Part shown: in pieces, positions 55,228 to 64,000 of the stretch
Position numbering within the stretch: the stretch's first letter is position 1
How the letters are laid out: every line of letters starts with the position of its first letter
Assembly: GCF_022701195.1 (NCBI RefSeq)
Contig: NZ_CP078089.1
Span: 1,488,001 to 1,552,000, forward strand
Length of the DNA stretch: 64,000 bases
Direction: 5' to 3'
DNA from: Allobaculum mucilyticum
Lineage (GTDB): Bacteria; Bacillota_I; Bacilli_A; Erysipelotrichales; Erysipelotrichaceae
Program-made: the position numbers and the translations under genes
The notes under the pieces: model-generated
Databases searched by the model: none
What the model was told of the DNA's origin: nothing
What the model saw: the letters and a program-made list of their open reading frames with translations, nothing else

Positions 55228-56868
55228 ATGTCCGCAATGGAAAACCAGCTCGCGGCCGCTCTGAGCGCCGCCGCGAAAAAAGCCTGGGATCTCGATGTGC
55301 CGCAGGAATCCATCACAATTGAAATTCCGCGTCACAAAGATCAGGGCGAATACGCGACCAACATGGCCATGAAACTGGCCCGCGAGCTCCGCAAGAAACC
55401 GGCACTGATTGCCGCTGAACTTGTGGAAGCCCTCTATGATCCGGCCATTGAGAGCGCAAGCGTCGCAGGCCCTGGCTTCATCAACTTCACAATGAAAAAA
55501 GGCCAGCACGGCCAGGTTGTTGCGACCATTCTCGAACAGGGAAGCAATTATGGTCAGAAAGAGCCAAACGGCATCCGGATCAACCTGGAATACGTATCGG
55601 CCAACCCGACCGGCAGCCTTCACCTTGGTCATGCCCGCGGTGCTGCATGGGGCGATTCCGCTTCACGCGTACTGCAAAAAGCCGGCTACGATGTAACCCG
55701 CGAATACTACGTCAACGATGCCGGAAACCAGATCCGCAACCTGGCGCTTTCTCTGTGGGCCCGCTATGTGCAGGCACATGGAATGGAAGCTGAAATCGGA
55801 AAAGACGGCTACCTTGGCGAAGACGTCAATGCCAAGGCCAAAGAACTCGCAAAAGAATACCCGAATAAGTACCTTGAACCGACCGAAGAAAACCTCGATT
55901 TCTTCCGTAAAGAAGGTATTGAATACGAGCTCGACAAGATCCGTCATGACCTTGACCGCTTCCGTGTTCACTTCGATGTCTGGACATCTGAACAGGCACT
56001 GAGAGACGCCGGAAAAGTGGACAGCGTTCTTGATGTTCTTGAGCGTAACGGGTATACCTATGAGCAGGACGGAGCGCTGTGGTTTGCAAGCTCGCGCTTT
56101 GGCGATGACAAAGACCGTGTTCTGCGCAAGCAGGACGGTTCTCTGACCTACCTTGTCCCGGACATCGCCTACCACAACAACAAGTATGAACGCGGCTTTG
56201 ATCAGCTCGTCGATTTCTTCGGCGCCGATCACCATGGCTACATTCCCCGCCTGAAAGCTTCCATGCAGGCTTTAGGTCACAATCCAGATAAGCTTGATGT
56301 AGATATTATCCAGATGGTCCGCCTGGTGAAGAACGGCGAAGAAGTGGTCATGTCCAAACGTCTTGGAAATGCGACCACCATCATCGATCTGCTTGACCTT
56401 GTCGGCACCGATGCTGCCCGTTACTACTTCTCTTCCCGTGCCCTCGACAGTCACTTTGACTTCGACCTTGGACTTGCGGTCAGCCAGTCCAACGAAAACC
56501 CGGTCTACTATGCACAGTATGCACATGCCCGGATCTGCTCCATTCTCAAAGCGGCACAGAATGAAAATTACCCGAAGCCGGCCGATTATTCCGGACTGCT
56601 CGAGGAAAAAGAGATCGATCTGCTCAAAACACTCGCTCAGTATCCTTCTGTCATTGAACAGACTGCTAAAACAAGACAGATTCATAAGATCTCGCACTAT
56701 ATTCAGAACCTTGCCTCCAAATTCCACAGCTTCTATTCGGCATGTAAAGTCAACGATCCGTCGAATCCCGAACTGTCCGCCCAGCGTCTTGGTCTTCTTG
56801 AAGCAACCAAGATCGTCCTGGCAGATGCGCTCGGTCTGATTGGTGTTTCGGCACCTAAATCCATGTAA
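55228..56868 (+). CDS. argS: Arginyl-tRNA synthetase
   Basis: Class I synthetase. 546 aa. N-terminal Arg-tRNA-synt-N domain, HIGH motif as SANPTGSLHLGHARGA, KMSKS-like region EVVMSKRLGN, and the C-terminal DALR anticodon domain with YAQYAHARICSIL. GAGGAG before ATG 55228 sets the start; the longer frame is discounted. Followed by rpoE at 27 bp, probably the same transcript. Confidence 0.96.
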   Translation: MSAMENQLAAALSAAAKKAWDLDVPQESITIEIPRHKDQGEYATNMAMKLARELRKKPALIAAELVEALYDPAIESASVAGPGFINFTMKKGQHGQVVATILEQGSNYGQKEPNGIRINLEYVSANPTGSLHLGHARGAAWGDSASRVLQKAGYDVTREYYVNDAGNQIRNLALSLWARYVQAHGMEAEIGKDGYLGEDVNAKAKELAKEYPNKYLEPTEENLDFFRKEGIEYELDKIRHDLDRFRVHFDVWTSEQALRDAGKVDSVLDVLERNGYTYEQDGALWFASSRFGDDKDRVLRKQDGSLTYLVPDIAYHNNKYERGFDQLVDFFGADHHGYIPRLKASMQALGHNPDKLDVDIIQMVRLVKNGEEVVMSKRLGNATTIIDLLDLVGTDAARYYFSSRALDSHFDFDLGLAVSQSNENPVYYAQYAHARICSILKAAQNENYPKPADYSGLLEEKEIDLLKTLAQYPSVIEQTAKTRQIHKISHYIQNLASKFHSFYSACKVNDPSNPELSAQRLGLLEATKIVLADALGLIGVSAPKSM

Positions 56869-56895
56869 ACCATGAATCACGAGGAGTTATAAGCA

Positions 56896-57237
56896 ATGAA
56901 AAAATCTATGGTTGACAACGCTTTCGACATTCTCACACAGGAAAAGAAAGCGATGCGTTTTCTCGATCTCTGGAAGATCGTAGCCAAAGAGATGGAGTTC
57001 ACTCCCTCTCAGGCCGATGACAATATCGCTCAGTTCTACAGCGATCTGTCCATCGATGGCCGCTTTACCTCTCTGCCTCAGAATACCTGGGATCTGCGCA
57101 CCCGCCAGACCAAAGCAAATTCGGTTGTAGATACTGATTCGATCAGCGTTGAGGACGAAGAAGAATTCGTTCCTGAAGAAGACGTTGAAGAAATCATGGT
57201 TGAAGAAAACGAAGAAGCAGAAAGCGAAGACGAATAA
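56896..57237 (+). CDS. rpoE: RNA polymerase delta subunit
   Basis: 113 aa. N-terminal HARE-HTH domain (FDILTQEKKAMRFLDLWKIV ... FYSDLSIDGRF), then about 35 acidic residues (EDEEEFVPEEDVEEIM and onward). Delta displaces RNA polymerase from weak promoters and nucleic acid, and is a Firmicute marker. GAGGAG precedes the start. Located after argS and ended by a strong terminator. Confidence 0.94.
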   Translation: MKKSMVDNAFDILTQEKKAMRFLDLWKIVAKEMEFTPSQADDNIAQFYSDLSIDGRFTSLPQNTWDLRTRQTKANSVVDTDSISVEDEEEFVPEEDVEEIMVEENEEAESEDE

Positions 57238-57248
57238 TAACCAATAAC

Positions 57249-57304
57249 GCCCGAAGGCAAATGCACAGGAGGACACGTCCTGCGGCACGCCTTCGGGCTT
57301 TTTC
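57249..57304 (+). terminator. Terminator after rpoE
   Basis: GCCCGAAGGC / GCCTTCGGGC with an inner AGGA/TCCT hairpin, then TTTTT. Confidence 0.93.
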
Positions 57305-57485
57305 TGTGCTATGAAAGGTTCGAAAGAGTCATTTCCGATGGAATATGCCCCATTTTTTCCTGGAAGAAGAAGGAAAGACAACGGGTGGATATAATCAAAG
57401 AGGCTAAATGCCTCAGCATCAGAGGCATTCGAAAAGAAGAAAAGACGAAAAAGCGAAAAGAAGAAGCAGAAAGGGGACTGCGGAT

Positions 57486-57836
57486 ATGACATTCATCACC
57501 AATCTTCTCTGGTTTATGTTTGGCGGACTGTTTGGGGCGATGATCTGGTGCCTGGCAGGTCAGCTCATGTGCATGACCGCGATCGGAATTCCTTCAGGCT
57601 TTCAGTGTTTCCAGATTGCAGGATATGCAGCATGGCCGTTTGGCCGGGATGTCCTCTATGAAGGAAGCCATGATCAGATTCTTCAGAAAATCATCTGGTT
57701 TCTTCTTTGCGGCTGGTGGCTGGCTTTTCTGTTTGCCTGCGCTGGTATTGCGTTTTGCTGTACGCTGATCGGCATCCCGTTTGGCAGCCAGTGCTTTAAA
57801 ATTGCCGGATTCGCTTTTCATCCCTTAAGCGTATAG
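57486..57836 (+). CDS. YccF-family membrane protein
   Basis: 116 aa. Two YccF halves with membrane segments (about 5-25 and 65-95); motifs IGIPSGFQCFQIAGYAAWPFG and IGIPFGSQCFKIAGFAFHP. Function unknown in all members. ATG 57486 has AAAGGGG upstream. Paralogue of the next gene. Confidence 0.87.
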   Translation: MTFITNLLWFMFGGLFGAMIWCLAGQLMCMTAIGIPSGFQCFQIAGYAAWPFGRDVLYEGSHDQILQKIIWFLLCGWWLAFLFACAGIAFCCTLIGIPFGSQCFKIAGFAFHPLSV

Positions 57837-57931
57837 ATCGCCTGAGAATAATCAGAAAGTAAAAACAGACCGGAAACAGCGAAAAGAGAAAACGAACATA
57901 GAAAAGAAGCAGCAGGAAGGAGACTGTGTTT

Positions 57932-58885
57932 ATGGCAACACTGGGAAATATTATATGGGTAATCTGCGGAGGCCTGATTGAAACGCTTGCGTGGTGCGTG
58001 GCAGGCATAGTCATGTGCATCACCATTATCGGAATTCCTGCAGGTTTTCAGTGTTTCAAAATTGCAACATTTACCATGTGGCCATTTGGCCGCAAGGTCA
58101 TTTATGACCGCCGCGACAATAAAGTTGGAAATATTCTTCTGAATATTCTCTGGTTTCTGCTTTGCGGATGGGAGCTGGCTTTAGTCAATGCCATTGCCGG
58201 CATGGCGCTCTGCTTCACCTTTATCGGCATTCCTTTTGGACTCCAGTATTTCAAGCTTGCCGGTCTTTCTCTTCGTCCGTTCGGTGCAAAAATCGTCCCG
58301 AAGGATTTCGAGGAAAATCCGCAGATGATGTATATTCAGGTTTCCCAGGCACCTTCTGCTTTTGCGGGAGATAATGCGTTTACACCAGGCTTTCCTGTTT
58401 CTCCAGCTCCATTCAACGGCTATGAACCTGCGGGACCAGCACCAGCACCGTTCAATGGATATGCTCCTGACCCGTATGCGGCTGGATGGAACAATGGACC
58501 ATATGGTCCAGGTCCTGGCGGATACGGAAACTATGGAAATCCCGGCAATCCGGATCCATATGGCTATGGAGCACCTGGCGGTTATGGTCATCCCGGTTAT
58601 AACAGCAATCCGATGAACTATGGAAATCCGGGATATGCTCCATACGATCCAAATGGTACTTACGGTTTGGCCCCTTATGGCTCTTCATTTGGCTATGATT
58701 CTGGCGCCGGCAGCTATGGACCGAATGATTATGGTTCAGGATACGCATCGAACAATTACGGAAGCGGCTATGGCAATGGATATGATGTTCCCGTTGACTA
58801 CGGAAACAGTTATGGCAGCGGATGGAATGATGGCTGCGACAATCCAACCGGCGGCTATGATGACCCCTATAAAGGCAGCTATTAA
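57932..58885 (+). CDS. YccF-family membrane protein with Gly/Tyr/Asn/Pro-rich tail
   Basis: 317 aa. Residues 1-120 repeat the YccF fold (IGIPAGFQCFKIATFTMWPFG, IGIPFGLQYFKLAG). Residues about 150-317 are almost pure Gly, Tyr, Asn, Pro, Ser and Ala with repeats such as YGNPG and GYG, a prion-like or phase-separating-type composition. AGGAG nine bases before ATG 57932. Terminator downstream. No function assigned. Confidence 0.87.
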   Translation: MATLGNIIWVICGGLIETLAWCVAGIVMCITIIGIPAGFQCFKIATFTMWPFGRKVIYDRRDNKVGNILLNILWFLLCGWELALVNAIAGMALCFTFIGIPFGLQYFKLAGLSLRPFGAKIVPKDFEENPQMMYIQVSQAPSAFAGDNAFTPGFPVSPAPFNGYEPAGPAPAPFNGYAPDPYAAGWNNGPYGPGPGGYGNYGNPGNPDPYGYGAPGGYGHPGYNSNPMNYGNPGYAPYDPNGTYGLAPYGSSFGYDSGAGSYGPNDYGSGYASNNYGSGYGNGYDVPVDYGNSYGSGWNDGCDNPTGGYDDPYKGSY

Positions 58886-58940
58886 AGAAGGACATTTTCT
58901 CTAAAAAAAGCTGAAGATAAAGCATAATTCGATGAAAATA

Positions 58941-58983
58941 AAAGTCCTGCATATCGGGAACGAATCCCTGTATGCAGGACTTT
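58941..58983. terminator. Bidirectional terminator between the second yccF gene and the DUF4230 gene
   Basis: 13-bp stem AAAGTCCTGCATA / TATGCAGGACTTT, T-rich on both outward sides. Confidence 0.85.
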
Positions 58984-59036
58984 ATTGTTTGATTTGTGCT
59001 GTATGGATGAATGAAGGTAATGATCAGGATGAAGAA

Positions 59037-59768
59037 TCAATCAGCGGATGATTCTTTTGGAGTTTCAGAAGCTTTAGGCACTGCGTTATCTGAGGAATCA
59101 TCAATGTATTTGAGTGTATCACTCTCTGGAACTACGACTTCAATGGTATATTCACCCTTTATGCCAGGAAACATTTCAAGAATCTGTGTAACAGCTTTTA
59201 CAGAGGCTTCTCTTGCCGTCTGAAGTGCACCGTTGTGGACCATCTCTTCCTCAGCGTCTTTCTGTGCATCTGCGACGCTGTCAAATACATCGTTAGCGCG
59301 AATCGGGTTGAAGAGATTTGTTGATTCATCATAAACCTCGATCGAGTCTGGATCGATCGAATTGGAGATGATGCATACCGGAGGACAGGTGACGTGGATC
59401 GTCTTACCCCTTACATCAACATTGATTTTATCTACATCCAGACCAAGTACAGCTTTGCCCTGGTAGACGTAAACCAGCTGCTTTCCGGTAAATGGAATAT
59501 TCCAGTCATTAATCTGTCGGTAGTTTTCGATTTTTGATATTCCGGAATAATAGTTATACGTAGTTACCAGGTCATTGGCTTCCACGAGAACATTCTTGAG
59601 TGATGATGAAGAAATGTTTGTTACAGAGCGACTGCTGGCCAGAAAACCAAAAAAGCCTCCTCCGCCAAGAGCAGCGGCAAGAATTACGATGACTGCCCAT
59701 TTAGGAATAGACCAGTTCTTCTTTTCTTTCTTTTTCTTCACTTCTTTTTCGTTTGATGATGACATCAT
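59037..59768 (-). CDS. DUF4230 membrane protein
   Basis: 243 aa. Short Lys-rich cytoplasmic N-terminus, one membrane span (WAVIVILAAALGGGGFFGFL, about 24-43), then an extracytoplasmic DUF4230 region (about 60-230) with ISNSIDPDSIEVYDESTN and PGIKGEYTIEV. The family has unknown function. AGGAGG lies just upstream; ATG 59768 or 59765 both fit. The C-terminus is Ser/Glu-rich. Confidence 0.85.
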   Translation of the reverse strand: MMSSSNEKEVKKKKEKKNWSIPKWAVIVILAAALGGGGFFGFLASSRSVTNISSSSLKNVLVEANDLVTTYNYYSGISKIENYRQINDWNIPFTGKQLVYVYQGKAVLGLDVDKINVDVRGKTIHVTCPPVCIISNSIDPDSIEVYDESTNLFNPIRANDVFDSVADAQKDAEEEMVHNGALQTAREASVKAVTQILEMFPGIKGEYTIEVVVPESDTLKYIDDSSDNAVPKASETPKESSAD

Positions 59769-60203
59769 CTCCACCTCCTTTTATATGTTGGATTTTGTAT
59801 AACGAATAAAAAATATCCCGGGACATATGTGATCAGCGGCAGGCAGGTCACTTCATGCTTTGCTGGCTGATTTCAGAATAAAAACAGCGAGTATTCGCTG
59901 TCAGAGAACGGAAAAAATGCTTTTGACAACTAAAATGCCAGAAAACTCAGGCAGCTACTATTGTATCGAAGAAGAACAGTCATAGGCATAGAAAAAAGAC
60001 AAAGAGTATTAAGATTTTCTGTACGGTTTTAAAGAATTGGCAAACTGGAATAAGATGAGCATCACAGACGCGTTCCTGAATGATTTTGCATTGTATGAAA
60101 GAGACAGAAAGAAGACGAAAACAGAAAGCACATCTGAAGTGCCTGACCATGGTGCAATCCGCCCCGGATTGCCCGCCTGTTTTCACACCGGTATACTGAA
60201 ACT
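59769..60203. other. Divergent intergenic region, no gene
   Basis: 435 bp between the DUF4230 and rsmG starts. Contains an ACAGCGA/TCGCTGT hairpin near 59890 and the rsmG promoter at its right end. Confidence 0.55.
60169..60197 (+). promoter_or_regulatory. Strong promoter placing the mRNA start at the rsmG ATG
   Basis: TTGCCC (60169-60174), 17-bp spacer, TATACT (60192-60197). Only six bases separate the -10 from ATG 60204, so transcription should begin at or next to the start codon. Confidence 0.8.
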
Positions 60204-60914
60204 ATGAATAAAGAATCCTTTGCCAGGCAGCTTGAAGAGCAGGGCCTGTCCCTTGACTCGAATCAGCTCAGCCAGTTTGAAACGTATCTGCATCTGATTC
60301 AGGAGTGGAACGAGAAAATGAATCTGACCGCTATTACGGAAGATTCAGGAATCTGGGAAAAACATTTCTATGATTCAATTGTTCCGTTTCTTCACACGCC
60401 TTTCGAAACCCTGTGCGACGTCGGATCAGGAGCCGGTTTTCCCGGCATTCCTCTGGCGATCGCCTGGCCGCAGCGGCAGTTCACGCTGGTTGAACCGCTT
60501 CAGAAACGCTGCCGCTTCCTCAATGAAGTAATCAGCGTTCTCCATCTGCACAACGTTCAGGTTGTAAATGCACGTGCAGAAGACTATGCAGCAACTCACC
60601 GTGCAGAGTTTGATGCCGTCAGCGCACGCGCCGTCGCACGTCTGTCGATCCTGCTTGAGCTGTGCATTCCGCTGCTCAAAGACGATGGCACGTTTATTGC
60701 CCTTAAAGGCGCAAACGCTCATGAAGAGCTGGCCAATGCCGCACCGGCACTGAAAGCTCTGCATGTCCGGCTCGAACGGGAAGAAAAGTTTGAGCTCGGC
60801 AATGAAGGAAGCCGCATCAACTTCTATTTTGTAAAAACCGCTCCGACACCGGCTAAGTATCCAAGAGCCTACGGAACGATTAAGAAAAAACCGCTGGAGG
60901 TATCCAATGGCTAA
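60204..60914 (+). CDS. rsmG: 16S rRNA (guanine-527-N7)-methyltransferase RsmG
   Basis: SAM-dependent m7G527 methylation. 236 aa. SAM motif LCDVGSGAGFPGIPLAI, then VEPLQKRCRFL and SARAVARLSILLEL. Adjacent to parA in the usual order. No Shine-Dalgarno exists upstream and the promoter -10 is six bases away, so the mRNA is probably leaderless. Overlaps parA by 8 bp. Confidence 0.95.
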   Translation: MNKESFARQLEEQGLSLDSNQLSQFETYLHLIQEWNEKMNLTAITEDSGIWEKHFYDSIVPFLHTPFETLCDVGSGAGFPGIPLAIAWPQRQFTLVEPLQKRCRFLNEVISVLHLHNVQVVNARAEDYAATHRAEFDAVSARAVARLSILLELCIPLLKDDGTFIALKGANAHEELANAAPALKALHVRLEREEKFELGNEGSRINFYFVKTAPTPAKYPRAYGTIKKKPLEVSNG

Positions 60915-61686
60915 GATTATCGCGATTTCAAATCAGAAAGGCGGCGTGGGCAAAACCACGACCGCCATCAATCTGTCGAGCGCACTTTCCCATTTAGGGA
61001 ATAAGGTGCTGCTTGTTGACTTTGACTCCCAGGGAAACGCTTCGCAGGGTCTCGATGCTCTGACATCTAACGGCCAGCCCACTGTCTATAACGTGATCCT
61101 GGAAGACTATCCCATTGAAAAAGCTATCGTCCATGGACAGAAAACGCCGGTCGATATTCTGCCGGCCAATATTTCTCTGGCAGGTGCTGATCTGGTGATG
61201 GATCGTCTGGATTATGGAAAAGAGCAGCTGCTCAAAGCTGCTTTAGAACCGGTCCGCGATGAGTACGATTTCATCATCATCGACTGTCCGCCTTCTCTTG
61301 GTCTGCTCAACACCAACGCGCTGACCGCAGCCGACAGCGTACTGATTCCTGTTCAGTGCGAATATTACGCACTTGAAGGCGTCACGCAGCTGCTGCTGAC
61401 GATCCGTCTTGTTCAGAAGACCAGCAATCCCAATCTGTCCATCGAAGGCATTCTTATGACGATGTTCGATTACCGCACACGTCTGTCGGTCGATGTTTCT
61501 CAGGAAGTCCGTCATACATTCGGACGTCTGGTCTATCAGAATTCCATTCCGCGTAATGTAAAGCTTTCCGAAGCGCCAAGCCGGGGTGTATCGATTTTTG
61601 AATACGATACAAGATGCAAAGGGGCTAAGGCTTATGCTTCGCTGGCCCGCGAAATGCTCCATATTGAAGAGGAACCTGCGCCATGA
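60907..61686 (+). CDS. parA: Chromosome-partitioning ATPase ParA (Soj)
   Basis: Deviant Walker ATPase controlling origin segregation and DnaA. 259 aa. KGGVGKTTTAINLS at the N-terminus, DFDSQGNASQG, and IIDCPPSLGLLNTNAL. CTGGAGG precedes the ATG. Coupled to rsmG and parB by overlaps. Cognate parS sites lie at 27.6 and 34.8 kb. Confidence 0.97.
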   Translation: MAKIIAISNQKGGVGKTTTAINLSSALSHLGNKVLLVDFDSQGNASQGLDALTSNGQPTVYNVILEDYPIEKAIVHGQKTPVDILPANISLAGADLVMDRLDYGKEQLLKAALEPVRDEYDFIIIDCPPSLGLLNTNALTAADSVLIPVQCEYYALEGVTQLLLTIRLVQKTSNPNLSIEGILMTMFDYRTRLSVDVSQEVRHTFGRLVYQNSIPRNVKLSEAPSRGVSIFEYDTRCKGAKAYASLAREMLHIEEEPAP

Positions 61687-62723
61687 GTGGTAACAGCCGC
61701 CTGGGAAAAGGCATCAACTCGATCTTCGGTACTGATGTCTCGCATATCCTCGATGATATCCAGAACGGACAGAATACCGATATTCCTGTAAGCAATGAAC
61801 CGATGTCTCTTCCGGTCAGTCAGATCCGCCCCAACCCCTACCAGCCGCGAAAAGTCTTTGATGAAACCGCGCTCGAAGAACTGGCTGCATCTATTCGTGA
61901 ACATGGCATCTTTACTCCGATTCTCGTTAAGAAAAGCATCCACGGCTATGAGCTGATTGCGGGCGAACGCCGTCTGCGTGCAAGCCGTCTGGCCGGCAAG
62001 GAAACCATTCCTGCGATCATTGTCGACTTTGACGATCAGCAGATGATGGAAATTTCTCTGCTGGAAAACATTCAGCGTGAAAATCTGAACGTCATTGAAG
62101 AAGCCCGTGCCTATGATCAGCTGATCCGCACACTTCATTACACCCAGGAACAGCTCGCCACACGTGTCGGAAAATCCAGAGAACATATCGCCAACCTGCT
62201 TCGACTGCTTCGTCTTCCGGATGATGTTTCGCAGATGGTTGTAGATAAGAAACTGACCATGGGCCATGCCCGTGCACTTCTTCCATTAAAGGATCAGGCT
62301 GTCATGAGCCGGATCGCAAAGACCGCTTATGAACAGGGCTGGTCTGTGCGTACCATGGAATCAAGCGTTCGCAGTATTCTCGAAAAAGAAAAGCGCGAAA
62401 AGGAACGTCTGAATCATCTTGATGATCCGGAAAATAAGAACGAATCCCATTCCGGAAAGGACGATCCTGCAAACCTCTCTGCTGCCAGACTGGATCAGAT
62501 GATCCGTGAAGACGGGGATGGACATTCCCATTCGTCCTCCCGTCATGAAGTCGAACAGGCCAGAGCGCAGAAGGAAAATCTCTTCCTTACGGATGCGCAG
62601 AAACAGCTGGAAGAATACTTTCAGACATCTGTGAAGATCCGCCCGGATTCGATTGTGATTCACTACGAAGGCGTACGGGATCTGACCCGTCTGCTTGAAC
62701 TGCTCTCTTTAAACGAAGAATAG
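61683..62723 (+). CDS. parB: ParB/Spo0J centromere-binding protein
   Basis: 346 aa, longer than usual (about 280-300) because of an inserted Asp/His/Ser-rich segment near 245-295. ParB CTPase: QIRPNPYQPRKVFDE, GYELIAGERRLRAS and SLLENIQRENLNVIEEA. HTH: TQEQLATRVGKSREHIANLLRLL. C-terminal dimerisation domain (FQTSVKIRPDSIVIHYEG). ATGA overlap with parA. Binds the parS palindromes. Confidence 0.96.
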   Translation: MSGNSRLGKGINSIFGTDVSHILDDIQNGQNTDIPVSNEPMSLPVSQIRPNPYQPRKVFDETALEELAASIREHGIFTPILVKKSIHGYELIAGERRLRASRLAGKETIPAIIVDFDDQQMMEISLLENIQRENLNVIEEARAYDQLIRTLHYTQEQLATRVGKSREHIANLLRLLRLPDDVSQMVVDKKLTMGHARALLPLKDQAVMSRIAKTAYEQGWSVRTMESSVRSILEKEKREKERLNHLDDPENKNESHSGKDDPANLSAARLDQMIREDGDGHSHSSSRHEVEQARAQKENLFLTDAQKQLEEYFQTSVKIRPDSIVIHYEGVRDLTRLLELLSLNEE

Positions 62724-62730
62724 ACAATGT

Positions 62731-62784
62731 AAAACGGCTTTCCATTCAGTCTCAATACAGAGATCTGATGGAAAGCCGTTTTTT
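62731..62784. terminator. Bidirectional terminator after parB
   Basis: 15-bp stem AAAACGGCTTTCCAT / ATGGAAAGCCGTTTT with about 22-nt loop, T-rich on both outward sides. Confidence 0.9.
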
Positions 62785-62811
62785 CATACTCTTTCTTTTT
62801 CTGGTTCTGGA

Positions 62812-63360
62812 TTATGCTCTTGCTCTGCAGCAGGGAAGACGCATTTCCATATGGAGACGGTGAAGCGGGTAATCACTGTAAAGATCAATAGCCCGTTCGA
62901 TCAGCGTGTCCTGATTGCCGACCGCAATTTCCATGGCATCAACGAGCTGTGAGAACAGCGGATTCTCCTGGCAGTCCGGTTTGCGGGGAATGGCACTGGT
63001 GTGATGCAGACAGTAGGAGAGTGCATCGAGCAGGTGCTGGAGATCAACCAGAGTTACGCTCTTAGACAGTTCTTCTGTCTCTTCTTTTGGAGACTGAGTC
63101 GCTGAGGAAATGTAATTGCCAGCGATTGCCAGCGCAATCGTGAACACTGTGCGGACGGATTCAACCAGGCTGGACGCCTGATCGAGCAGATCGCCGGCTT
63201 TAATGCAGCGCTCATCTTCACGGTTTTCGATTCCATTGACCATGCAGAAGAGCAGACAGGACAGGATGCGGTGCTTTTCTTCGCAGTTCTGTACGCAGTG
63301 TTTCAGGTAAGAGAGACTCTTGCCTGCTGCGCAGGTGTTCAGATGATTTTCAATAGACAT
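62812..63360 (-). CDS. Hypothetical protein, unrecognised
   Basis: 182 aa from ATG 63360; the frame extends to GTG 63552 but neither start has a clear ribosome site. Cys-rich near the N-terminus (NTCAAGK, HCVQNCEEK, SCLLFC) and ends CCRARA. Otherwise mainly helical, with one weakly hydrophobic stretch (VFTIALAIAGNY). No family recognised. Convergent with parB. Confidence 0.6.
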   Translation of the reverse strand: MSIENHLNTCAAGKSLSYLKHCVQNCEEKHRILSCLLFCMVNGIENREDERCIKAGDLLDQASSLVESVRTVFTIALAIAGNYISSATQSPKEETEELSKSVTLVDLQHLLDALSYCLHHTSAIPRKPDCQENPLFSQLVDAMEIAVGNQDTLIERAIDLYSDYPLHRLHMEMRLPCCRARA

Positions 63361-64000
63361 ATTCTTTTTCTTTCTTCTCGGGTTTTCTGTTCCTGATATC
63401 AACAGGTACGTTCTGGTTCTGCCCGCAAACAGAATCAAGGGCGTATCCGCGGGAAACAAAGCCTGGATCGTGTTTCTGTAGAGTCTTACTTTTCTGTCAT
63501 CCTGACTGCCCAGTTCAGGAAACATAAAGCTCAGAAACCGCCTGCCTGCCACAGCAGACTGTTTTTGAAGACCATCAGAAATACACGGGATACGTGAAAA
63601 ACGGAAAGCAGAGCAAGCAGCATAATGCCCGGCGTTCCGATCGTTGTTTTCAGTATAGGCAAACTTTCTTTATGTGGGAAGATGTGAAATTACAGAAGAA
63701 TCTTCTTAAATTGAAAGTGAGGTAAAAAGAGTACTTTGTGGAAGAAATAAAGCGGAAAAGATTTAAAACTATAATTTAAATATTATAAAAGCTTAATATC
63801 ACTACAGTGCTAAAGATATATTTGATTTCAATCGAACAGTATAATTTCTTCACTCAGGTTCGTTTCAAACCGTCTGAAATCGAACCGATCTTTATGTCAG
63901 AATCAAAAAACAGAGAAGATCAGAGAAACACAGAAAAGATCAGAAGTGAGTGAAGAATCGCCGGAGAAAAAACCGGCATTGCCGGAATCATTCAGATTCC
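63361..64000. other. Window end, no supported gene
   Basis: 640 bp, A+T rich from 63.66 kb on. Contains a hairpin GGTTCG...CGAACC around 63858-63887 and a short AGAAGATCAG/AAAAGATCAG repetition near 63920-63945. No frame with a start site reaches the edge. Confidence 0.5.

Noticed and set aside
1-64000. CRISPR arrays, tRNA and rRNA genes, prophage genes
   Set aside because: No regularly spaced repeats, tRNA-like arms, rRNA segments or phage structural genes were recognised on either strand by eye.

Overview
The window is the replication-origin region of a low- to mid-GC Firmicute chromosome. Gene content and order point to the Erysipelotrichia lineage, which is an inference from synteny and protein features (dnaA-dnaN-yaaA-recF-gyrB-gyrA on one arm; rpmH-rnpA-yidC-jag and rsmG-parA-parB on the other; an RNA polymerase delta subunit; a short SRP RNA; no sporulation genes). 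The origin is the gene-poor 44.1-46.0 kb interval. It carries exact DnaA boxes on both strands, with one more box between dnaA and dnaN. Most genes left of it read on the minus strand and most genes right of it on the plus strand, so most are co-directional with the two forks.

Left arm, read outward from the origin: dnaA, dnaN, yaaA, recF, gyrB and gyrA; an ECF sigma/anti-sigma pair behind a recognisable ECF-type promoter; serS; a plus-strand lipoprotein; SRP RNA; tadA, dnaX and recR; about 1.2 kb with no gene; an HTH coiled-coil protein; a CYTH protein; nadK; a SEDS (FtsW/RodA) glycosyltransferase with a long acidic tail; mutS, mutL, miaA and tcdA; a CNNM/CorC-type membrane protein; two tandem cell-wall amidases; yggS; an intact IS1182-like element with inverted repeats and a 7-bp target duplication; an SRAP (YedK/HMCES) protein; tmk, holB, ricT and rsmI; and the 5' part of uvrA, cut by the window edge.

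Right arm: rpmH, rnpA, yidC and jag; pth, mfd, rqcP and an HD hydrolase; ywiB, argS and rpoE; two YccF-family membrane proteins, the second with a Gly/Tyr/Pro/Asn-rich tail; a DUF4230 membrane protein; rsmG, parA and parB; and an unrecognised protein. ParB's centromere is also here: a perfect parS inside the dnaX coding sequence and a near-perfect one upstream of the sigma gene.

Main observations beyond annotation: a palindromic family built on ATCTGA/TCAGAT, concentrated at 16-36 kb and found both between genes and in DNA encoding disordered linkers; an array of GGGGATAA octamers mixed with the DnaA boxes; a likely leaderless rsmG transcript and a possible second one at ywiB; terminators folded around the stop codons of nadK and yggS; and two plus-strand terminators that follow no plus-strand gene. 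I saw no CRISPR array, rRNA, tRNA or prophage.
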